NCBI RefSeq assembly: GCF_004570345.1
Contig: NZ_SPQM01000120.1
Span: forward strand, 1 to 14,997
DNA: 14,997 bases
Direction: 5' to 3'
Source: Blastococcus sp. CT_GayMR20
GTDB taxonomy: Bacteria > Actinomycetota > Actinomycetes > Mycobacteriales > Geodermatophilaceae
A model generated the notes under the pieces. It did no database searches. It was not told the DNA's origin and worked only from the letters and a program-made list of their open reading frames with translations. A program made the position numbers and the translations under genes. Each line of letters begins with the position of its first letter. Positions within the stretch are counted from its first letter, which is position 1. Below are positions 1 through 9,504 of the stretch, one piece after another.

Positions 1-218
1 GCAGGGCCGGGACGGCTCGCGGCCGCCCGGGCACTGCGCAGCGCGGCCAGGCGGGCCCGGAGGGTGCGGGCGCCGAGGGCCTCGGCGACGGCGAGCACCG
101 CCAGGGGCGTCGGCAGCCACCAGTCGAGCGCCGGCAGGTCGCCGTACCAGGCCCGCACCATCAGCCACGCGGCGACGGCGAGGCCCACGGCGAGGACGAC
201 GAGATCGCCCCGTCTCAC
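1..218 (-). CDS. DUF3180-like membrane protein, C-terminus cut by window edge
   Basis: Translating the minus strand from a GTG at 216-218 gives an open frame of 72 complete codons that runs off the left edge. The visible part begins MRRGDLVVLAVGLAVAAWLM, a hydrophobic helix of about residues 6-22. A short YGDLPALDWW segment follows, then a second hydrophobic helix (about 36-50) ending in AEALGARTLRARL. This helix, L-P-x-L loop, helix, AEA...R-x-R layout fits the DUF3180 family as I remember it, and a DUF3180 gene usually follows folK in actinobacteria (Rv3605c in M. tuberculosis). The start lies 5 nt after the folK stop, so it should be the last visible gene of the fol operon. Function is unknown; the protein is probably in the cytoplasmic membrane. 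The family call rests on layout and context, not on a search. Confidence 0.7.
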   Translation of the reverse strand, partial: MRRGDLVVLAVGLAVAAWLMVRAWYGDLPALDWWLPTPLAVLAVAEALGARTLRARLAALRSARAAASRPGP

Positions 219-223
219 CGGCT

Positions 224-727
224 TCAATGCAGGTGGTCCCAGCGGTTGACCGCCAGCAGGTCGTCGGCGGGCAGCGCGGCGAGCAGGTCGGCCACCCGGC
301 CCCTCCCCGGCAGGACCGCGCCGGGCTCCAGCGTCGCCCACGGGAGCAGGACGAACGCCCGCTCGTGCGCCCGCGGGTGCGGCAGCGTGAGCTCGGGGTC
401 GTCGGACACCACCGGCGTGCCGTCGTCCCCGGTGACCGTGACCACGTCGACGTCCAGGGTGCGGGGCCCCCAGCGCACGTCACGGGTGCGACCGGCGGCC
501 TGCTCGAGCTCGTGCGCCCGGTCGAGCCACCCGCGGGCGTCCCTCGGGCCGCGGACCACCACGACGGCGTTCAGGTACGGCGGCTGCTCGACCGGTCCCC
601 ACGGCGGGGTCTCGTAGAGCGTGGACCGGGCCACCAGGCCGTCGTCCTTCAGCGCGCTGATGGCCGTGCGGATCGCGCCGGCGCGGTCGCCGAGGTTGGC
701 GCCCAGCGACAGCACCGCCCGGCTCAC
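224..727 (-). CDS. folK: 2-amino-4-hydroxy-6-hydroxymethyldihydropteridine pyrophosphokinase (HPPK)
   Basis: FolK transfers pyrophosphate from ATP to 6-hydroxymethyl-7,8-dihydropterin, making the substrate that FolP joins to p-aminobenzoate. The 167-aa product is close to the usual HPPK length. Visible motifs are LGANLGDR (8-15), YETPPWG (38-44), YLNAVV (51-56) and RWGPRTLDVDVV (85-96), whose two Asp (92 and 94) are the expected Mg ligands. The family signature LPHPRAHERAFVLLPW follows at 115-130. The start is a GTG at 725-727 that overlaps the folB stop as GTGA, with a GGGAG ribosome-binding sequence 5 nt upstream. All catalytic elements are present, so it should be active. It sits after folB and before the DUF3180 gene in the fol run. 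Confidence 0.95.
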   Translation of the reverse strand: MSRAVLSLGANLGDRAGAIRTAISALKDDGLVARSTLYETPPWGPVEQPPYLNAVVVVRGPRDARGWLDRAHELEQAAGRTRDVRWGPRTLDVDVVTVTGDDGTPVVSDDPELTLPHPRAHERAFVLLPWATLEPGAVLPGRGRVADLLAALPADDLLAVNRWDHLH

Positions 728-1104
728 GCCCGCTCCCGGCGGATGCTGACGCTCACGTCGTCGAACGGGACGCCGAGCTCGGCCTGCGGCTTGTGCACGG
801 TGATCTCCACGGCGTCGACCAGGGGGTAGGCGAGGCAGACGTCGGCCAGCCGCTGGGCGAGGGTCTCCAGCAGGTTCACCGGCTCGCTGGCCAGCACGCT
901 GTAGAGCCCCTTCGCGAGCTCCGCGTAGTTGACCGTCTTCCGGAGGTCGTCGCCGGCGGCCGCCGCGACGGTGTCGAGCTCGAGGACGGCGTCGCAGCGG
1001 AACACCTGACCGCGCTCGCGCTCGAACGCGTAGACCCCGTGGTGTCCGTGGGCACGGATCCCGCGGAGCGCGATGCGGTCCGGCGTCCGGTGCTGGTCAG
1101 CCAC
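724..1104 (-). CDS. folB: Dihydroneopterin aldolase
   Basis: FolB converts 7,8-dihydroneopterin to 6-hydroxymethyl-7,8-dihydropterin and glycolaldehyde, between FolE (after dephosphorylation of its product) and FolK. The product is 126 aa, normal for the family. Visible motifs are HHGVYAFERERGQ (21-33), KTVNYAELAK with Tyr60, NLLETLAQRLAD with Glu80, and VHKPQAELG with the likely catalytic Lys105. I chose the GTG at 1102-1104 (giving [15 protein letters not shown]) because the conserved family N-terminus starts there. The same frame stays open much further upstream, but only as a shadow of folP. The start overlaps the end of folP by 8 nt and the stop overlaps folK by 4 nt, which suggests coupled translation. 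No strong ribosome-binding site precedes the GTG. Confidence 0.93.
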   Translation of the reverse strand: MADQHRTPDRIALRGIRAHGHHGVYAFERERGQVFRCDAVLELDTVAAAAGDDLRKTVNYAELAKGLYSVLASEPVNLLETLAQRLADVCLAYPLVDAVEITVHKPQAELGVPFDDVSVSIRRERA

Positions 1105-1936
1105 GGACGGCCCGCACGGCTTCGACGGTGCGGACGGCGTCGACCGAGGCCGCCGCGTCGTGCACGCGGACCCCCCAGACGCCGGCCTGTGCGGCCACCA
1201 CGGTGGTGGCCAGCGTCGCGTCGTCCCGCTGCTCGGCGGGGCGGGCCGTGCCGTCCGGCGCGGCGAGGAGCGTGCCGAGGAACGTCTTGCGCGAGGCGCC
1301 GACGAGCACCGGCAGCCCGAGGGCGACGAGCCGGTCGAGGTGGGCGAGCAGCGCCCAGTTGTGCTCGCCGCGCTTGGCGAAGCCCAGTCCGGGATCGAGC
1401 ACGAGCTGCTCGGGGGCGACACCTGCGGCGACGACGTCCTCGACCCTGGCGGTGAGCTCGGCGCACACCTCCGTCACCACGTCGCCGTAGCGCGCGGCCG
1501 CGTACATCTCGCGGCTGTGCCCCCGCCAGTGCATGAGGACCCAGGGGACGCCGGCCTCGGCCACGAGATCGGCCATGTTCTTGTCGGCCAGCCCGCCGCT
1601 GACGTCGTTGACCAGCGTCGCCCCGGCGACGATCGCGGCCTCGGCCACCTCGGCGCGGGTCGTGTCGACGCTGGTGCGCACCCCCGCGGCGGACAGCTCA
1701 CGGATCACCGGGATGACCCGCCGGCACTCCTCGTCGATGTCGACCCGGTCGGCCCCGGGGCGGGTGGACTCCCCACCCACGTCGACGTAGTCCGCGCCCG
1801 CGGCGTGCATCGCCAGGCCGTGCTCGATGGCGGCCGCCGCATCGGCGAAGCAGCCCCCGTCGGAGAAGGAGTCCGGCGTGACGTTGAGGACGCCCATGAC
1901 CACGCACCGGCCGGGGCGCGGGAGCGGGGTGCTCAT
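1097..1936 (-). CDS. folP: Dihydropteroate synthase
   Basis: FolP condenses hydroxymethyldihydropterin pyrophosphate with p-aminobenzoate to give dihydropteroate; it is the sulfonamide target. The 279-aa product is a full-length TIM-barrel DHPS. Landmarks in order are [14 protein letters not shown] (15-28, pABA and sulfonamide loop), GGESTRPGA (54-62), VNDVSGG (109-115), LMHWRG (134-139), [13 protein letters not shown] (181-193), GASRKTFLG (213-221) and the closing RVHD (257-260). These are the residues that bind pterin, pyrophosphate and pABA. MHWRG stands where many DHPS have MHMRG. The ATG overlaps the folE stop as ATGA and the end overlaps folB by 8 nt. Actinobacteria often carry a second DHPS-like gene (folP2); position inside the fol operon marks this one as the true folP. 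Confidence 0.96.
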   Translation of the reverse strand: MSTPLPRPGRCVVMGVLNVTPDSFSDGGCFADAAAAIEHGLAMHAAGADYVDVGGESTRPGADRVDIDEECRRVIPVIRELSAAGVRTSVDTTRAEVAEAAIVAGATLVNDVSGGLADKNMADLVAEAGVPWVLMHWRGHSREMYAAARYGDVVTEVCAELTARVEDVVAAGVAPEQLVLDPGLGFAKRGEHNWALLAHLDRLVALGLPVLVGASRKTFLGTLLAAPDGTARPAEQRDDATLATTVVAAQAGVWGVRVHDAAASVDAVRTVEAVRAVRG

Positions 1937-2519
1937 CGCCGGTGGATGAGGCTCATCGCCTCGCTGCGGGTCGGCGCGTTGTCCCGGAAGATGCCGCGCA
2001 CCGCCGAGGTCACGGTGGTCGCGCCCGGCTTACGGATGCCCCGCATGGCCATGCAGAGGTGCTCGGCCTCGATGACGACGAGGACGCCGCGCGGCTTGAG
2101 GACGTCGTTGAGCGCGTCGGCGATCTGACCGGTCATCCGCTCCTGCACCTGCGGGCGCCGCGCGTAGACCTCGACCAGGCGGGCGAGCTTCGACAACCCG
2201 GTCACCCGGCCGTCCTCACCCGGGATGTAGCCGATGTGCGCGACCCCGTGGAACGGCACCAGGTGGTGCTCGCAGGTCGAGTACATCGGGATGTCCTTGA
2301 CCAGCACCAGCTCGTCGTGGTCCTCGTCGAACCTCGTGGCGAGGACCTCGTACGGGTCCTGCCCGAGGCCGGCGAAGGTCTCGGCGTACGCGCGGGCCAC
2401 CCGGGCCGGGGTGTTCTGCAGCCCGGGGCGGTCGGGGTCCTCCCCCACCGCGATGAGCAGCTCGCGGACGGCCGCGGCCGCCCGGTCCTGGTCGACCCGA
2501 CCGGCCCCGTCAGCGTCGT

Positions 2520-2523
<4 letters not shown>
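1933..2523 (-). CDS. folE: GTP cyclohydrolase I
   Basis: FolE opens GTP to 7,8-dihydroneopterin triphosphate, the first committed step to folate. The product is 196 aa. The N-terminal helices carry [16 protein letters not shown] (31-46). The zinc-site motif [12 protein letters not shown] (82-93) gives Cys84 and His87, matching Cys110 and His113 of the E. coli enzyme, and EHLCMAMRG (154-162) gives the third ligand Cys157. [14 protein letters not shown] (125-138) is also typical. All three zinc Cys/His are present, so this is the zinc-dependent FolE1 type. I set the start at the ATG 2521-2523, which overlaps the ftsH stop as ATGA; the frame stays open far upstream only as a shadow of ftsH. Coupling to ftsH implies that folate synthesis and this protease share a transcript. 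Confidence 0.96.
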
Positions 2524-4514
<1,991 letters not shown>

Positions 4515-4711
4515 ACACCGATGCCGGGCGCCGGGGGGCCGGCCTGCCCGTCGACCCTCCTGAGCGTCCGGGGACGCCGCCTGCGATCCGGGCGTGGACC
4601 CCGGCGCCGGGAGCAGCGTCGTCGCGATCGACGGTACACCGGGGAGCCTGTGGACTCCCTGGACACGAGCGCTGCGTTACCCGATGGGGTTCCCGCTGCT
4701 GAGAAGGCGCG
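4515..4711 (-). promoter_or_regulatory. Intergenic leader upstream of ftsH, probable promoter region
   Basis: This 197-bp gap between hpt and ftsH is the only sizeable break in the leftward run, so a promoter for ftsH-fol most likely lies here. The only TAnnnT hexamer I noted near the middle is TACCGT (minus strand, 4636 to 4631), with no convincing -35 partner, so the exact promoter is uncertain. Two short symmetric elements lie in the presumed leader: a perfect palindrome CCGGCGCCGG at 4601-4610, and a 6-bp inverted repeat GCGTCC-GG-GGACGC at 4564-4577. Neither has the T-run of an intrinsic terminator. No small ORF or RNA gene is evident. Confidence 0.4.
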
Positions 4712-5296
4712 TCAGGCGTAGACCTCGGGCTTGAGCGTCGCGATGTAGGGCAGGTCGCGGTACCGCTCGGCGTAGTCGAGCCCGTAGCCGATGACGAACT
4801 CGTTGGGGATGTCGAAGCCGACGTACTTCACCGGCACCTCGACCTTGACCGCGTCGGGCTTGCGCAGCAGGGCGCACACCTCGAGCGAGGCCGGCGACCG
4901 GCCGCCCAGGTTCTTCAGCAGCCAGGACAGCGTCAGGCCGGAGTCGATGATGTCCTCGAGCACGAGGACGTGCTTGCCGGTGATGTCGCGGTCGAGGTCC
5001 TTGAGGATCCGCACGACGCCGGAGGAGCTGGTCGCCGACCCGTAGGACGAGACGGCCATGAACTCCATCTGCGTCGGCAGCTGGAGCGCCCGCGCGAAGT
5101 CGCTCATGAACAGGACGGCGCCCTTGAGGACCCCGACGAGGAGCACCTCCTTGCCGGCGTAGTCGGTGGCGATCTGCGCCGCCAGCTCGCCGATCTTCCC
5201 CTGGATCTGCTCCTCGCTCAGCAGGACGTGGGAGATGTCCGGGCCGTAACCGTGATCGGGTCCCAACGCTCCGGAACTGGTCGCAGGCTCGCTCAC
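4712..5296 (-). CDS. hpt: Hypoxanthine (guanine) phosphoribosyltransferase
   Basis: Hpt salvages hypoxanthine and guanine by transferring phosphoribose from PRPP, giving IMP and GMP. The product is 194 aa. The core shows [20 protein letters not shown] (51-70), the flexible loop SSYGSAT (83-89), the PRPP-binding loop [12 protein letters not shown] (112-123), and the base-recognition end [20 protein letters not shown] (156-175) followed by ERYRDLPYI. The start is a GTG at 5294-5296 overlapping the tilS stop (GTGA), with a clear GAGGAG 8 nt upstream at 5305-5310. The first 20 residues or so are a loose extension before the conserved [12 protein letters not shown]. The tilS-hpt pairing is widely conserved in bacteria. 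The residues seen do not settle whether guanine or hypoxanthine is preferred. Confidence 0.95.
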   Translation of the reverse strand: MSEPATSSGALGPDHGYGPDISHVLLSEEQIQGKIGELAAQIATDYAGKEVLLVGVLKGAVLFMSDFARALQLPTQMEFMAVSSYGSATSSSGVVRILKDLDRDITGKHVLVLEDIIDSGLTLSWLLKNLGGRSPASLEVCALLRKPDAVKVEVPVKYVGFDIPNEFVIGYGLDYAERYRDLPYIATLKPEVYA

Positions 5297-6306
5297 GCTG
5301 GGGGCTCCTCGGGGTCTGGCGGCGCATCGTGGTGCTGGCTCCCCCGATCGCCCGGGGCAAGCACGACCAGCCTGCCAGACGTCCGGACGACGCCTGCGCC
5401 GCCCGGCAGGTCCACCCGGCCCTGCCCGCGCCAGCGGGTCAGGAGCGCGTCGACGGCGGCCAGGTGCACCGCCTGCAGGTCCGTCACGGCCCGGTCGATC
5501 AGCCAGAGGCGCAGCACCCGGCGGCGCAGCGCTGCCGGGAGTTCCGCGACGCCGTCCACCCGCAGGTCGACGTCCCGCGGCCGGGCGGCGGCGAGGTCGT
5601 CGAGGGCGTCGAGGTCCTCGCGCAGCTGGGCGGCCGTGCGCGCGAGGGCGGGGGCGACGCCGCCGCCGAGGACCTCCTCGAGCAGCGGCAGGACCTCGGC
5701 CCGCAGCCGTGCGCGGGTGAACGCAGGGTCGGCGTTCCACGGGTCGTCCCAGACGGGCAGGCCCTGGTCGGCGCACGCTTCCCGCGCGGCGTCCCGGCGG
5801 ACGGCGAGCAGCGGGCGCCACCACGTCACCCCGTCGGCCGTCCGCTCCTCGACCATCCCGGCCACCGACCGCGGGCCCGAACCCCGGCCGAGGCCCAGCA
5901 GCACGGTCTCGGCCTGGTCGTCGAGGGTGTGGCCCAGCGCGACCCTGGCCCCGTGCGCGTGCGCCGCCCCGGACAGCACGGCGTAACGGGCCGTCCGCGC
6001 TGCGGCCTCCGGACCACCGCCGGCGCCGACGTCCGCGCGGCAGACGAGGACCGGGTCGAGCCCGAGGCCCCTCAGCAGCTCCGTCGTCCGGTCGGCCCGC
6101 TCCGCGGAACCGGGCTGGAGCCCGTGGTCCACGGTGACGCCGCCGACGCGGACACCAGCCGAGCGGCCCTCGAAGGCCAGGGCAGCGGCCAGGGCGACGG
6201 AGTCCGCTCCCCCGCTGCAGGCGACGAGCACCGGCTGCGGCGAGCTCCGCAGCCCGGGACGGACGGCGGACCGCACCTCGGCGACCGCGCGCGGCGGACC
6301 GGGCAA
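5293..6306 (-). CDS. tilS: tRNA(Ile)-lysidine synthase
   Basis: TilS uses ATP to attach lysine to C34 of the CAU-anticodon tRNA-Ile, changing its decoding from AUG to AUA. The product is 337 aa, in the shorter [15 protein letters not shown] range. The N-terminal PP-loop domain has [14 protein letters not shown] (26-39), VDHGLQPGS (59-67) and [12 protein letters not shown] (123-134), all typical of the family, plus RPLLAVRR (164-171). [13 protein letters not shown] (197-209) fits the end of the catalytic domain, and a weaker helical C-terminal region follows. The best start is a TTG at 6304-6306, one nt after the DUF2342 stop, because [15 protein letters not shown] fits the usual N-terminus; a GTG ten codons later is the alternative. 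There is no obvious ribosome-binding site, so coupling from the upstream gene is likely. Confidence 0.93.
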   Translation of the reverse strand: MPGPPRAVAEVRSAVRPGLRSSPQPVLVACSGGADSVALAAALAFEGRSAGVRVGGVTVDHGLQPGSAERADRTTELLRGLGLDPVLVCRADVGAGGGPEAAARTARYAVLSGAAHAHGARVALGHTLDDQAETVLLGLGRGSGPRSVAGMVEERTADGVTWWRPLLAVRRDAAREACADQGLPVWDDPWNADPAFTRARLRAEVLPLLEEVLGGGVAPALARTAAQLREDLDALDDLAAARPRDVDLRVDGVAELPAALRRRVLRLWLIDRAVTDLQAVHLAAVDALLTRWRGQGRVDLPGGAGVVRTSGRLVVLAPGDRGSQHHDAPPDPEEPPA

Positions 6307-6307
6307 C

Positions 6308-7390
6308 TCAGGCGGGGATGGCCGGGCGGCCGAGCACGCGCTCCACCCACTGCGCCGGCGCGGTGAGCTCCTCGATGCGCGGCAGGTTCTGCGGTCCGTC
6401 CCAGACGCGGTTGAACCCCTCCATGCCCACGAGGTCGATGACCCCGCCGACGAAGACCCGCCCTTCGGCGTACTGCTTCATCTTCTGCTCGAGGCCGAGC
6501 AAGCGGCGCAGCACGCGGTCGAGCGGACCGCGGCCCTTGCGGCGCTGCGCGAACCTCTTGCGCAGGGTGCGCACCGACGGGACGACGTCCTCACCCACCC
6601 CGTCCATCACGTACTCGGCGTGCCCCTCGACCAGGCTCATGACCGCGGTGACGCGGTCGAGGACGGCTCGCTGCGCCGGGTCGCGGACCAGCGCCATCAG
6701 ACCCTCGGACTCCTGGTCACCGCCGCGGACGGCGTCGACGAGGCTGCGCAGCACGTCCTGCAGGCGCTCGCGCAGGACGTCGGCGTCGAGGTCCGTGGCG
6801 TCGACGAACTGGGCGATCTCCGACTCGAGGTGTGCCTTCAGCCACGGCACCGCCGTGAACTGCAGCTGGTGGGTGACCTCGTGCAGGCAGACCCACAGCC
6901 GGAAGTCCGACGGGTCGACGCCGAGCTTCCGCTCGGTGGCGACGATGTTCGGTGCGACCAGCAGCAGCCGGCCGCCGGTGCCGAAGATCTCGTACTGGCC
7001 CAGGACCCGCGAGGACAGGAAGGCGAGCAGGCCCCCGGCCTGGACCCCGGTCGCCCGGGAGCCGATCGCGGTGGCGAGCGGGCCGGGCCGGGTGTCCTGC
7101 TTCTCGGTGAGCGCCTCGACCAGGGGGTTCAGGAGCGCCGCCATGCCGCTGGTGTTGGCGTCCACCCACCCCGGCCGGTCGACGACGGCGACCTCCGGCA
7201 CGGGTCCACCCGGCGCGGGCCGCAGTCCGGTGAGGCCTTCGACGTGGGCGACGGCCACGGCGGCCTTCTCGTGCAGTTCCCGGACGACGGCGGCGGCCTC
7301 GTCGCGCGTGGTCTCGGGACCGGCGCTCATCAACCGCCGGGCCGTCCGTCCGGCGAGATTCCAGTCGACCAACGAAGAGGCGCTGCTCAT
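6308..7390 (-). CDS. DUF2342 zincin-like putative metallopeptidase (F420-biosynthesis-associated family)
   Basis: This 360-aa soluble protein matches the DUF2342 (zincin-like) family, which some profiles name a coenzyme F420 biosynthesis-associated protein. Its substrate is not known to me. The key motif is CLHEVTHQLQF with HEVTH at 170-174, a HEXXH zinc site. A second conserved block, LVEGHAEYVMD with EGHAE at 255-259, is the likely source of a third ligand (Glu255 and/or His257). The N-terminus (WNLAGRTARRLM, 10-21) and the block RPGWVDANTSG (72-82) also look family-like. No signal peptide or membrane helix is seen, so it should be cytoplasmic. The ATG at 7388-7390 has GAGG about 4 nt upstream. 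It ends 1 nt before tilS, so the two are probably co-translated; it starts 69 nt after dacB. It is syntenic with Rv3626c. Confidence 0.85.
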   Translation of the reverse strand: MSSASSLVDWNLAGRTARRLMSAGPETTRDEAAAVVRELHEKAAVAVAHVEGLTGLRPAPGGPVPEVAVVDRPGWVDANTSGMAALLNPLVEALTEKQDTRPGPLATAIGSRATGVQAGGLLAFLSSRVLGQYEIFGTGGRLLLVAPNIVATERKLGVDPSDFRLWVCLHEVTHQLQFTAVPWLKAHLESEIAQFVDATDLDADVLRERLQDVLRSLVDAVRGGDQESEGLMALVRDPAQRAVLDRVTAVMSLVEGHAEYVMDGVGEDVVPSVRTLRKRFAQRRKGRGPLDRVLRRLLGLEQKMKQYAEGRVFVGGVIDLVGMEGFNRVWDGPQNLPRIEELTAPAQWVERVLGRPAIPA

Positions 7391-7405
7391 CGCCTCACGG
7401 TACGG

Positions 7406-7456
7406 CCCTTCTGCAGGGGCCCGCCGCGAGCCCGCGAGTGGCAGGGGGCAGAAGGG
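7406..7456. repeat. Inverted repeat between dacB and the DUF2342 gene
   Basis: In the 69-nt gap after dacB, the 9-bp arm CCCTTCTGC (7406-7414) is matched exactly by its reverse complement GCAGAAGGG (7448-7456). The spacer is 33 nt and very GC-rich. In the minus-strand transcript this would form a stem just 3 nt after the dacB stop codon. There is no T-run behind it, so it may be a weak terminator or attenuator, an RNA-processing or stability element, or a protein site. It separates dacB from the DUF2342-tilS-hpt group and is about 35 nt upstream of the DUF2342 ribosome-binding site. The symmetry is seen directly; the role is inference. Confidence 0.5.
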
Positions 7457-7459
7457 TCT

Positions 7460-8881
7460 TCATCTGCAGCCGCAACCTGCCAGCGCGGCGGCGACGTCGT
7501 CGAGCGCGGACTCGGCCGCCTCCTCACCGGCGGACGCGTCGGCGACGACGGCGAAGGCGAGCAGCCGGCCGTCGAGCGTGACGACGGTGCCCGCGAGGGC
7601 GTGCACGCCGAGCAGGGTGCCGGTCTTCGCGCGCACCGTGCCCGGAGCGGTCTCGGCGTCCCCACGGTCGAACAGCGTGCCGTCGTAACCCGCGACCGGC
7701 AGGCCGGAGAGCAGCGCGGAGGCGCCGGCCAGGCTGCCGTCGGCAGCGCCCGCCACGACGTCGGTCAGGACCCCGGCGGGCACTCGGTCCTCCCGGGAGA
7801 GGCCGCTGCCGTCGGCCAGGGAGACGCCGGTGACGTCGATCCCGGCCTCGGCGAGGGCCTCGGTCACCGCCTGCGCGGCGCCCTCGAACGACGCCGGCAC
7901 GTTCCTGGCGATCGCCACCTGCCGGGCGAGGGCCTCGGCGAGCATGTTGTCCGACATCGAGAGCGCCTGCTCGACCAGCCGGGCGATGGGCGCCGAGTGC
8001 ACGGTGGCCAGCGTCTCGGCACCCGCCGTGGCCTGCCCGAGGACGACGGTGGCACCGGGTGCGCCGAGGGCGTCGGCGAGCGCGGCCCCGGCATCCAGAC
8101 CCGGCTGACCGCTGCGGGCCACCGACCCGGGACTGACGCGCGCCCCGTCGACGGCGGTCGCGGTCACCGGCGCCGCATAGCTGGAGGGTGCGTCGGCCGG
8201 GCCCCAGCCGCTCGCGGTCAGCGGGCCGCTGAAGAGCGAGCTGTCGACCACCACGCGGGTGACCGGCGTCCCCGCGGGCATGGCCGCGACGACCTGGGTG
8301 GCGAGGTCGGCGACGGTGGGCGCACCGGGATAGGTCTCGGACGGGGCGGTGCGCGACAGGGTGAGGTCACCGCCGCCGACGAGGACGACCTCGCCGGGGC
8401 TGGCGCCGGCCACGACCGTGGTCTCCAGCGTGTCCGCGGGGTCGAGCGTGACGAGGGCCGCGGCGGCGGTGAGCAGCTTGGCGGTGGACGCCGGGGTGGC
8501 GGGGTCGGCCGCGTCGAGGTCGAGGAGCACGTCCCCGCTGGCGACGTCCACGATCTCGGCCGAGACGCCGCTGCCGAGGCCGGGTGCGGTGAGCAGCGGG
8601 GTCACCTGGCTGCCGAGGGTGGTCGGGTCGGGCGCGGGCGCTTCGGCGGACAGCGATGCCAGCACCGGGACGGCGTCCCCCAGGTCGGGGAGTTCGGCCT
8701 CGGGAACGGCCACCGCCTCGGTGCCGCCGCCGTCCCCACCGCTGTTCAGCAGGATGCCGGCGCCGATGACCCCGCCGACGAGCAGCAGGACGAGCCCGAT
8801 GATGCCCATGGCGAGACGCCGGCGGAACCGTCCGGTCTTCGCAGTGACGATCGTCGAACCGGTCGACGCGATGGTGCCCAC
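7460..8881 (-). CDS. dacB: D-alanyl-D-alanine carboxypeptidase/endopeptidase, PBP4 type (peptidase S13)
   Basis: PBP4-type enzymes trim or cut peptide crosslinks of peptidoglycan outside the membrane. The 473-aa product starts with a short basic cytoplasmic stretch (RFRRR) and one membrane helix at about 24-46, so it is probably membrane-anchored. A Gly/Ala/Pro-rich linker follows. The penicillin-binding catalytic motifs are all present: STAK (132-135) in [18 protein letters not shown] (310-312) and KTG (419-421) in AKTGTL. The wide gap between the first and second motifs is the S13 signature, because an extra domain is inserted there. The chosen start is the GTG at 8879-8881; the ATG at codon 25 is possible but would remove the basic residues before the helix. 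The C-terminus CGCR is unusual. The gene diverges from ppa and resembles Rv3627c. Confidence 0.9.
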   Translation of the reverse strand: MGTIASTGSTIVTAKTGRFRRRLAMGIIGLVLLLVGGVIGAGILLNSGGDGGGTEAVAVPEAELPDLGDAVPVLASLSAEAPAPDPTTLGSQVTPLLTAPGLGSGVSAEIVDVASGDVLLDLDAADPATPASTAKLLTAAAALVTLDPADTLETTVVAGASPGEVVLVGGGDLTLSRTAPSETYPGAPTVADLATQVVAAMPAGTPVTRVVVDSSLFSGPLTASGWGPADAPSSYAAPVTATAVDGARVSPGSVARSGQPGLDAGAALADALGAPGATVVLGQATAGAETLATVHSAPIARLVEQALSMSDNMLAEALARQVAIARNVPASFEGAAQAVTEALAEAGIDVTGVSLADGSGLSREDRVPAGVLTDVVAGAADGSLAGASALLSGLPVAGYDGTLFDRGDAETAPGTVRAKTGTLLGVHALAGTVVTLDGRLLAFAVVADASAGEEAAESALDDVAAALAGCGCR

Positions 8882-8937
8882 CCCCCAAGAAGGCGACCCG
8901 CCGAATGGAACGGGTCGCCGTAGGACACACTAAGCGC
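8882..8937. promoter_or_regulatory. Divergent dacB-ppa promoter region
   Basis: Only 56 bp separate the dacB GTG (minus) from the ppa GTG (plus), so both promoters and any shared control must lie here or reach into the coding ends. A possible minus-strand -10 is TAGTGT (8932 to 8927). For ppa the nearest candidate is TAGGAC (8921-8926), 11 nt before the GTG, which would leave a very short or absent leader. AGGA at 8922-8925 could instead be a distant ribosome-binding site. No good -35 hexamers were found, so the promoter calls are weak. Confidence 0.4.
8892..8919. repeat. Perfect 9-bp inverted repeat in the dacB-ppa divergent region
   Basis: GGCGACCCG (8892-8900) is repeated as its exact reverse complement CGGGTCGCC (8911-8919) around a 10-nt spacer. 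The whole element is 28 bp and fills half of the 56-bp region between two divergent genes. Arm centres are 19 bp apart, close to two helical turns, as for a dimeric regulator. It could also form a hairpin in the dacB leader RNA. There is no T-run, so a terminator is unlikely. The symmetry is seen directly; an operator role is inference. Confidence 0.55.
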
Positions 8938-9432
8938 GTGCAGTTCGACGTGACGGTAGAAATCCCGAAGGGCCAGCGGAACAAGTACGAGCTGGACCAT
9001 GCCACCGGACGCATCCGATTGGACCGGATGCTGTTCACCTCAACCCGCTACCCGGCGGACTACGGGTACATCGAGAACACCCTCGGCATGGACGGCGACC
9101 CGCTCGACGCGCTCGTGCTCCTCGAGGAGCCGACCTTCCCCGGATGCCTCATCACGTGCCGTGCGCTGGGCATGTTCCGGATGACCGACGAGGCGGGCGG
9201 GGACGACAAGGTCCTCTGCGTGCCGGCCACCGACCCCCGGATGGCCCACCTGGTGGACATCAACGACGTGTCGGAGTTCGACCGCCTGGAGATCCAGCAC
9301 TTCTTCGAGACCTACAAGGACCTGGAGCCGGGCAAGTCGGTCGAGGGCGCCGAGTGGGTCGACCGCAAGGCCGCCGAGGAGGAGATCGTCAACTCCCTCG
9401 AGCGTGCCAAGACCGAGACCCCGCACCACTAA
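8938..9432 (+). CDS. ppa: Inorganic pyrophosphatase, family I
   Basis: Ppa hydrolyses pyrophosphate to phosphate in the cytoplasm, pulling forward nucleic acid, tRNA charging and other PPi-releasing reactions. The product is 164 aa, the usual bacterial family I size. The N-terminus [20 protein letters not shown] is typical for actinobacteria. The active site shows [13 protein letters not shown] (38-50), the signature [10 protein letters not shown] (52-61) with Asp52, Asp54 and Asp57, [10 protein letters not shown] (87-96), and [13 protein letters not shown] (121-133). I chose the GTG at 8938-8940 over an in-frame ATG at 8905, because the conserved protein begins at QFDVT and the longer frame would run through the inverted repeat. 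There is no close ribosome-binding site, so the mRNA may be leaderless or nearly so. It ends 8 nt before a strong hairpin. Confidence 0.97.
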   Translation: MQFDVTVEIPKGQRNKYELDHATGRIRLDRMLFTSTRYPADYGYIENTLGMDGDPLDALVLLEEPTFPGCLITCRALGMFRMTDEAGGDDKVLCVPATDPRMAHLVDINDVSEFDRLEIQHFFETYKDLEPGKSVEGAEWVDRKAAEEEIVNSLERAKTETPHH

Positions 9433-9439
9433 GCGCAAG

Positions 9440-9481
9440 GCCGACGGCGGCACGTCCCTTCCGGGACGTGCCGCCGTCGGC
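9440..9481. terminator. Bidirectional hairpin terminator between ppa and the solute-binding protein gene
   Basis: A perfect 19-bp stem (9440-9458 paired with 9463-9481) closes on the 4-nt loop TTCC. It starts 8 nt after the ppa stop and lies 24 nt past the stop of the convergent minus-strand gene. Being symmetric, it can serve both transcripts. It lacks a T-run on either side, which is common for high-GC [15 protein letters not shown] terminators. The pairing was checked base by base; termination itself is inference. Confidence 0.8.
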
Positions 9482-9504
9482 GTTCCTGGGGTCGTTCGGC
9501 AGAT

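Noticed and set aside
1105..1422. An N-terminal extension of folB reaching back to 1422
   Set aside because: The added residues are a Ser/Pro/Arg-rich shadow of folP; the family N-terminus starts at the GTG 1102-1104.
6134..8923. A 929-aa plus-strand frame opposite tilS, the DUF2342 gene and dacB
   Set aside because: It is antisense to three well-supported genes and its translation is low-complexity Arg/Gly/Asp/His text with no domain, as expected from the high GC3 of the real genes.
8905..8937. An 11-codon N-terminal extension of ppa from the ATG at 8905
   Set aside because: The extension runs through the inverted repeat and is not part of the family; conserved proteins begin at the QFDVT segment.
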